From contig JAQFVV010012672.1 of assembly GCA_028023455.1 (NCBI GenBank), forward strand, positions 186,001 to 250,000: a DNA stretch of 64,000 nucleotides, in the 5' to 3' direction. The translations under genes and the position numbers were made by a program. The stretch is from Epiperipatus broadwayi. Lineage: Eukaryota; Onychophora; Udeonychophora; Euonychophora; Peripatidae. Below the pieces are notes generated by a model, which did not search any database, was not told the DNA's origin, and was given only the letters and a program-made list of their open reading frames with translations. Positions 58,576-64,000 of this stretch are shown one piece after another; the stretch's first letter is position 1; each line of letters opens with the position of its first letter.

Positions 58576-59486
58576 CAAAACAGGAAGTATTCAAGAAGAC
58601 AAGTAAAGAAACAACTTGAAATGGGTTGAGCAGATAATTATGAACTGACCAATTATAAAGAAGTTTTTTGTAAGAACAGTATGTGGACTATAAATACCTG
58701 TTTGCCAATTAGCCTGTGCCTTCTTTTGGGTCAACATGCATCCAAAAGCTTAGTAGTAATCTCCACTGAAAGTGAAAAAGAGAATGTAGGTATGAAAGAG
58801 GCATCCAGGTCTACATTTTAATTTTAGAATGCTTTATGGCTCTAATTGTAAATAATGATTATTATTCTAACTGCTATCATTTATAATGTGATGTGTTATT
58901 ATTATGTATTCCTAATTTATATAAGTATATAAATATTCTATCAATTCCAATTGTATAAATTAATGCTTAATGTTATTAAATAAGAATGAACTAAACATAT
59001 TCGTGTTCCTCATTCTTTATTATGCTAGATTAATAATTGATATCTAGCATTTTTCATAGATTGCTCCATGGATCTGCAAAAAAACTTATACAGAAGAAAA
59101 TGTGACTGAATCTGCATTTGATTTATCACTCTGAAATGTTAAATTGTGGTAAACCAAATGGTAATTAAAAAAAAAATGAAAGTGTTTCAAGGAAGCCAAG
59201 ATTTTAAATTAGATATTAAGTAAATCCGTATGCAAAAAAAATTCACTGTAAAAATTGTTAACAGAAGTTAATAATTTTTATGTTTCAGAGATAAGTCTAT
59301 ATGTCTCTGTCTAAAAATCATCTGAAAAATCCACTCATAAAAGATGTCTATTTAGAAAAGAAATCATAAGTAATTTAGTTTTTATATAAACTTTAATATT
59401 CCATACAGTAATACCACACTGTGCAAATCAGAGTAATCAGTGGCTATTGGAGGATTGCATTGGTGCAGTGCTCTCAGATCCAAGGC

Positions 59487-59528
59487 TCCTCACTAATGAA
59501 AGCCACAAGCTAAAAACTAGTCTGGGGA
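59487..59528 (+). ncRNA. hammerhead-like motif, family D unit 1, decayed core
   Basis: TCCTCA, CTAATGA (59493-59499; G5 to A), AAGC-CACAA-GCTA, AAAA instead of GAAA, palindrome ACTAGT, predicted C59522, TGGGGA (six stem I pairs with one G-U). Stems I and III are preserved; G5 and G12 are both lost. Confidence 0.5.
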
Positions 59529-59856
59529 TATTGGATGAATAGATACTAAATATGGATTTTATACACAAACCTTCTTGCATTCAGTGATTACTCTGGCTTT
59601 CACTGGGTCGGACTACTGTATGGAAAGTTTTGCCTCTCTTTTAACAGCTTGTGTAAGCATAGAAAATAATGAGCAGATGATCGTTAGTGGTTTAATACCA
59701 ATCCTGCCCATATATGTGAATGAGCTTGGATTGAAAACCTTATTCTGTTTTTATTTTAGACTCATGCCTTTGTAGTTAACTAAAAAGGTAAAAGATAACT
59801 GCTGGAAGGGTTCATTAGATGCTAATATCTAGTTGCAATGCTCTCAGATCCAAAGT

Positions 59857-59898
59857 TCCTCACTGATGAAAGCCACGAGCTAAAAACTAGTCTGGGAT
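59857..59898 (+). ncRNA. hammerhead-like motif, family D unit 2, G12A
   Basis: TCCTCA, intact CTGATGA (59863-59869), AAGC-CACGA-GCTA, AAAA instead of GAAA, ACTAGT, C59892, TGGGAT. One core change. Confidence 0.55.
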
Positions 59899-60064
59899 AT
59901 TGGATGAATAGGCACTAGTTGGGATTTTATGCATAAATCTTTCTGCATCCATTGATTACTCTGAGTTGCACTGAGTGGCGCTACTGTATGAAGAATTTTG
60001 CTTCTGTGTAAACAGCTTGTGTAAGCATAGGAAATAATGCTCATGTGACATTTAGTGGTTTAAC

Positions 60065-60834
60065 TTTAATATTAGCAGTACTTTAATAATAATAAAAAAA
60101 TAGGCAAATATTCAATTATATATTACAATTATAAGTTACAATTTTTCCCCTTCTTTGAGTTATAATTTTTAGATTTTATTGAAATTTTTTGTTTAATTTA
60201 GAATAATAGTCTATATTATATTATTTATGCATTTGTTCAAAGGCCAAAACATGTTTTACATACAGGAAGATATAACTGTAAGAGAGGGGGGGGGACTACT
60301 GTTAGTAATATTGAGCTTACATAAAAAATTGACCTTGGCTTATATAAAATCAATCATGAATAAAGATTTGAAATGTACTACTGGTTCTCAAATGTGAATT
60401 TAATAAGACAATGTAATGTCTTTTAAGCGTTAGATCTACAGATCTTAATGTGCAATTTTAAGTAAAAAATGCGTTACTTTATTATTTTAATACATGATAA
60501 AAAGAGAACCACAGGTGAATTTAAAATTAATTTTTGAAGTTAATTATTGCAGTTATTATTGTAAAGAGCTTTATTAAATAAGATTCACTTCGCAAATAAT
60601 AAGTAATAAAATAAAATATATTATAAATCAACTAAAATTAAAACTTTAAATTAACATAGATTTTTTAATTACTGAAATATTTTTTTATTTATTTAAGTGC
60701 ATGAGAATGTGTAAGTAGATATATATGTATGTAATATGCTGACGGAATTTAATTAATCAAATTGCTTTTGGTATAAATAATATTAAAATAAAATATGCTT
60801 ATGTCTTAAGGTTTTTAATAAACCTCTTTTTCCA
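60065..60834. other. AT-rich intergenic DNA
   Basis: No recognisable gene or element; a short G-run at about 60287-60295. Confidence 0.5.
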
Positions 60835-61230
60835 GTTCTTACTTAAGGATCTGAGACTTGGACCCTTAACAGAAAAGCAATATAAAGACTTCAGACCATG
60901 AAGATATTAATGTTAGGAGTAACAAAAAGAGTTGAAAATGAAATACATGGGTAAGAAAACGAACAGGTCTTATTGACATCATTGAAAGAATTAAGAAACT
61001 GAAGTAGAGTTGGCCTGGACATATTGCTAAAAGAGGTGGTAATAGATGGATAATTAAAATCTTAAACTGGATCCACAAGATTGTAAACGACCCAGAAAGA
61101 GACAACAGGTAAGATGGATAATGAAATAAGGAAATGTACTGGGATGATGTGGAGAAAAGAAGCTAAAAATTGGAGGATAAATTGAACTTTGAGAGATCTT
61201 CATCCTGCAGTGGATCGATAATGATTGAAA
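60835..61230 (+). pseudogene. LINE ORF2 3' end (CFDP2-like type)
   Basis: Frame-shifted fragments read ETWTL (60850s), IDIIERIK-like and WPGHIAKRG-like residues (about 60970-61035), RPRKRQQV-like (about 61088) and DDV-like blocks. In this order they form the C-terminal tail of the LINE type whose endonuclease lies at 1-791. It is heavily decayed and ends near a GATCGATAATGATTGAAAATG repeat-like terminus. Confidence 0.6.
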
Positions 61231-61890
61231 ATGTGATGATGTGATATATGTAAGTATATTTGTGTTTTTTGGATTAATAATATAGTCTTGTAAAAATCAT
61301 TTTTAACATTTGCTTTCCTTTGACTCTCTCTTTTTGACTTTTCTAAAGTCAGGATAGCCATGCTTTTTTTACACAAGTGGCTTTTAATGAGTATGATATA
61401 CATGCACATGTCAAAATGATATTCATTTTAATCATATTTTGCATACACAGTATATATACACATACATAATAAATAAAAGACTAATAAAAATAATGTTCAA
61501 TGGTACTAATAAAATTTTATTAATAAAAATATTAATAATAACGATAATTGTTTCTCCTAACAATCATTAGTATTTTATATAATTAACACAAATTTTTTAT
61601 ATAATATTTTAGTAATACAAATTTATTCAATAAATTTGGCAAAAGTGAAAGGCACTACAAGGTTTCGCTGATTTGGTGAGACTTGAATAAAACAACAAAG
61701 TAGACAGGCTTAGTCTGTTGAAAAACTACTCTTGCAATTAAATCAGGACTTCATTATATGAAGTTATTGTTATGTTCATACAAGATTTTGTCGAGTATCC
61801 CATCTTGTAAACTGTCTCCAATGGAGTGCATCTGCAATCATTATAATAATAACTATTTGACCAAATTATATTGTACAATCTAAAAGATAG
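61231..61890. other. AT-rich intergenic DNA
   Basis: No recognisable gene or element. Confidence 0.5.
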
Positions 61891-61905
61891 ATTTAAAGCT
61901 GAAAT

Positions 61906-62489
61906 AAAACCATGGTCAGGGGTTTGGGGAGGGGGTTCCTGACAGAGATATTTTAAATGCTTTCTCTGGCTAAACATTTAACACAAAGCTTGTTGAGGAA
62001 TTGGCAATCCTCATTGTCAATAACTTACAAGCTTAAGAGAATAGGGTCATGTGATCTATGACTCTTATTTTGACTATTTATAGTCTCTGCCTTATGTCTT
62101 ATGCAGTGTTATATTGCCAAGACTACTAATATATGGTATGGCTGAAGATCTATCAGCCCCATATAGCTATTTGAGTTGGAATTGAAGACATGTAGGTGTC
62201 TGAAAATTTCAAATTTTCCACTCAATAGATAACTTTTAGTTGAATGCTGGCTTTGGGTTGGTATTTTTAGATCTAGTATCTGAACCTACCCTGACACCTC
62301 TCTGAGGAGTGCCAAAGCACGAAACCATGGTCAGGGTTTTGGGGAGGGGTTCTTGACAGAGATATTTAAAATGCTTTCTCTGGCTAAACATTTAACACAA
62401 AGCTTGTTGAGGAATTGGCAATCCTCATTGTTTATAACTTACAAGCTTAAGAGAATAGGGTCATGTGATCTATGACTCTTATTTTGACT
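61906..62489 (+). mobile_element. retrozyme family B with 15-bp target-site duplication
   Basis: A clean insertion. The perfect 15-bp direct repeat ATTTAAAGCTGAAAT lies at 61891-61905 and 62490-62504. The insert starts with the 3' half of a ribozyme (AAACCATGGTC, predicted cut after 61917), continues through one full unit (61918-62332, 415 bp) with an intact hammerhead, and ends 157 bp into a second unit at TTATTTTGACT. More-than-one-unit length with a partial unit at each end is expected if reverse transcription copied a circular or multimeric RNA. No reading frame of interest. Confidence 0.87.
62296..62338 (+). ncRNA. type I hammerhead ribozyme, family B, core intact
   Basis: ACCTCT (62296-62301), CTGAGGA (62302-62308), GTGC-CAAA-GCAC, GAAA (62321-62324), palindromic ACCATGGT stem III, GTC with cut after C62332, AGGGTT. 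Core and stem II are identical to the 39-kb copy. Stem I is one pair weaker because one G is missing downstream of the cut. Confidence 0.85.
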
Positions 62490-62504
62490 ATTTAAAGCTG
62501 AAAT

Positions 62505-62794
62505 CTTTTGTTTGAACAAACAATTGTGGAGCAATTCTCCTCACAAATGCTGAAATACATTGTTCAATACTTATTTGTCATCATCGCCAATAGTAGAAGC
62601 AAACACCGATGCATATATATTGATTAAGCAAATCAGACGTATAGATTCATTTTCAGATTTTTACTATCGATTTCCTCTGAAACAATCGACGAGCAAATCA
62701 TTTAATAGTTATAATATCGTAAGACTACACCGTGACAATTTTTTTTTTTTTTTAGAAAACACTGAAATCCAGTTTATCTTTTAATTTATTTAAT
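62505..62794. other. short intergenic stretch
   Basis: AT-rich, with a T-run at 62740-62753. No gene assigned. Confidence 0.5.
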
Positions 62795-62890
62795 ATAGGG
62801 TATATGAGCACAGACTTTCACATGACCCACCACTCTCCACTCTATCTAATAACACTGATACACTCAAGCACATATATGCTGAAAAGATTG
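62795..62890 (-). mobile_element. retrozyme family F, short truncated copy
   Basis: AGGGTATATGAGCACAGACTT and the following roughly 80 bp match the left third of the 14-kb element. The ribozyme segment is not included. A T-run follows at about 62889. Confidence 0.65.
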
Positions 62891-63599
62891 TTTTTTTTTT
62901 AAAGAAGCATATACCCCCTCCCTCCTAATCTAATGTAATTGGGAAAACAAATGCGTATACTACATCGAATTCAAAGCTTATCGGGTAGCTTTTCAGAATT
63001 TAATTTCGTTAGTTGCCGCAAAGCGGCAGTAGCATACGGTCAGTCAAAAAAAAAGATTTCTGTACATTATTCTATGATGATACCGGGATTTCTGCTAATA
63101 AATATACTTAAATATTTATGCAGAAAAGAACAAAAAATGAATATTAAGTTTAGAAATGGGGGGGGGGGGGACTGTAGTATATGTAATGGTGTCGAAATTA
63201 GTAATGAAATTTCCATTAGAATGGGGAAATGTTTAATAAAAACAAAAAAAAAATGGATTACGAAATTCTCTTGTCATAAATATAACGGGAAAATAATTTT
63301 ATAGAAAGGAGTAGCTATACTTAGACTGGTTTGTATAAATGCTATAATATATATTAAATTGGAATTATTGATAGATTGAAATGACATTCAGAAAAAGAAG
63401 GGAAGATGCCTCTTGAGGCAAATGTGTGGACAGCTATGTCAAAGATAACGGAAAGAACACATTCTAATTGTTTGGAATTTTTGGTCATATAGATGACAGC
63501 AGAATCTCCAGAGTAATCTTTGAATATTTTTCTCGCAGCAGCGTTAAGGCTATTGAGATTACTAATATAAATAGAAGTCATAAATGTACTTCACTGTAC

Positions 63600-63910
63600 A
63601 TAAATTGAACGACCTTGTAATGGTAAAGTGCGACCTGGGTTTAAATCGGAGGCAAATAAACTTGGAAAATTTTTCAATAAATTTGGGATGTTTTTTAGTA
63701 GCTAACCTATAATCAATCCAGATAATCATCTAGTGTTGATTAGTATGTGGGCATCTAGTTATTCTTAGTTAGAAGTTAAAGCGAGGATGGAAATTCATTC
63801 AAACTACCACAGTAGTTGGTATGTCTGATGAATTCTGCCTTCTCTTACACTATTTCTCTATGAGAGACTGTTAGAGAGATCTTTAGCCTGCAGTGAACTA
63901 TTTCATTATT
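63600..63910 (+). repeat. SINE-like dispersed repeat, copy 2
   Basis: Starts with a region resembling polymerase III boxes (CCTTGTAATGGTAAAGTGCGA and CTGGGTTTAAATCGG, the latter a B-box-like string). The body shared with 30.69-30.98 kb follows: CCAGATAATCATCTAGTGTTG, GGATGGAAATTCATTCAAAC and AGCCTGCAGTGAACTATTTC. A tRNA-derived SINE is the best interpretation. Confidence 0.5.
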
Positions 63911-64000
63911 TTGTTTTATTTCCAATTATATTCTCTAATATAAACAATCACTATTTGTACTTGTTTCATATGTCTTTGAGGTGATCTCTTTAACATAAAT

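Larger units (their letters stand above)
59440..60064 (+). mobile_element. retrozyme-like family D, two units
   Basis: Two direct copies with a 370-bp offset: TGCTCTCAGATCCAA at 59469 and 59839, followed by a hammerhead-like motif, then GGATGAATAG, CATTGATTACTCTG, a (C/G)ACTACTGTATG-like block, ACAGCTTGTGTAAGCATAG and ending TTTAGTGGTTTAA. Copies differ at many sites, so the family is old. No coding function; the 66-codon frame at 59575 is incidental. Confidence 0.6.

Noticed and set aside
62939-63304. 121-codon open frame at 62939-63304
   Set aside because: It includes a G-run translated as GGGG and shows no domain, signal or splice context that I can defend. A host exon cannot be excluded.

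Overview
This window is AT-rich animal (metazoan) nuclear DNA dominated by transposable elements. It contains non-LTR retrotransposons, a Penelope-like GIY-YIG fragment, Ty3/gypsy remnants, hAT transposons (one ZMYM1-like), tRNA-derived SINE heads and TTAGGG-type telomeric motifs. The mix fits a spiralian invertebrate such as a mollusc, but I cannot name the species. One 500-N scaffold gap lies at 8526-9025. I find no rRNA gene, functional tRNA gene, CRISPR array or bacterial-style operon. Only one stretch looks like a host coding exon: 44790-45631 encodes a 275-residue, probably secreted, acidic protein with a furin-type REKR site.

The main discovery is a set of about 0.3-0.5 kb repeats, often tandem, that carry type I hammerhead ribozyme (HHR) motifs. 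They fit the class called retrozymes, which are non-coding retroelements known from plants and animals. I group them into six sequence families: A (9.8-10.9 kb), B (38.8-39.5 and 61.9-62.5 kb), C (49.8-51.65 kb), D (59.4-60.1 kb), E (25.4-25.7 kb) and F (8.3, 14.0, 46.2 and 62.8 kb). In families B, C and F the canonical core CUGANGA / stem II / GAAA / short palindromic stem III / UH cleavage site / stem I is complete in one or more copies. Families A, D and E carry core changes. Family B insertions have target-site duplications (15 bp and 12 bp) and share one exact terminus. The 39-kb copy is a head-to-head inverted structure whose junction lies at the predicted ribozyme cleavage site. Families A, B, C and E share a motif AGATCTAGTTTCT (or a close variant) just upstream of the ribozyme, so they look like branches of one superfamily.

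Layout. 1-1090: 5' part of a craniofacial-development-protein-2-like LINE (minus strand), abutting a hAT transposase C-terminus (1091-1743). 1744-2312: interleaved inverted repeats. 2.3-15.6 kb: gene-poor DNA with family F and A retrozymes, a SINE head and the gap. 15.6-16.5 kb: 3' part of a LINE ORF2. 18.23-22.18 kb: an almost complete L1/Tx1-like LINE on the minus strand with a 20/21-bp target-site duplication. 25.4-30.6 kb: retrozyme E, hairpins, telomere-like repeats, a long polypurine tract and a 499-bp hAT MITE with a perfect 8-bp duplication. 31.0-32.3 kb: Jockey/CR1-like RT fragment. 32.9-36.0 kb: ruined ZMYM1-like hAT transposon (minus). 38-39.5 kb: SINE head and retrozyme B. 41.1-41.8 kb: Penelope-like endonuclease. 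44.8-45.7 kb: the host exon. 46-51.7 kb: retrozymes F and C. 52.4-53.1 kb: second, decayed copy of the 15.6-kb LINE. 56.2-57.9 kb: gypsy gag-pol remnant between inverted LTR-like sequences. 59.4-62.9 kb: retrozymes D, B and F plus a LINE 3' fragment. 63.6-63.9 kb: a SINE-like repeat also seen at 30.7 kb.

Retrozymes encode no protein and must borrow a reverse transcriptase. LINE and Penelope-like sequences in the window show that such enzymes exist, or existed, in this genome. No copy here is intact, so any partner would be elsewhere.
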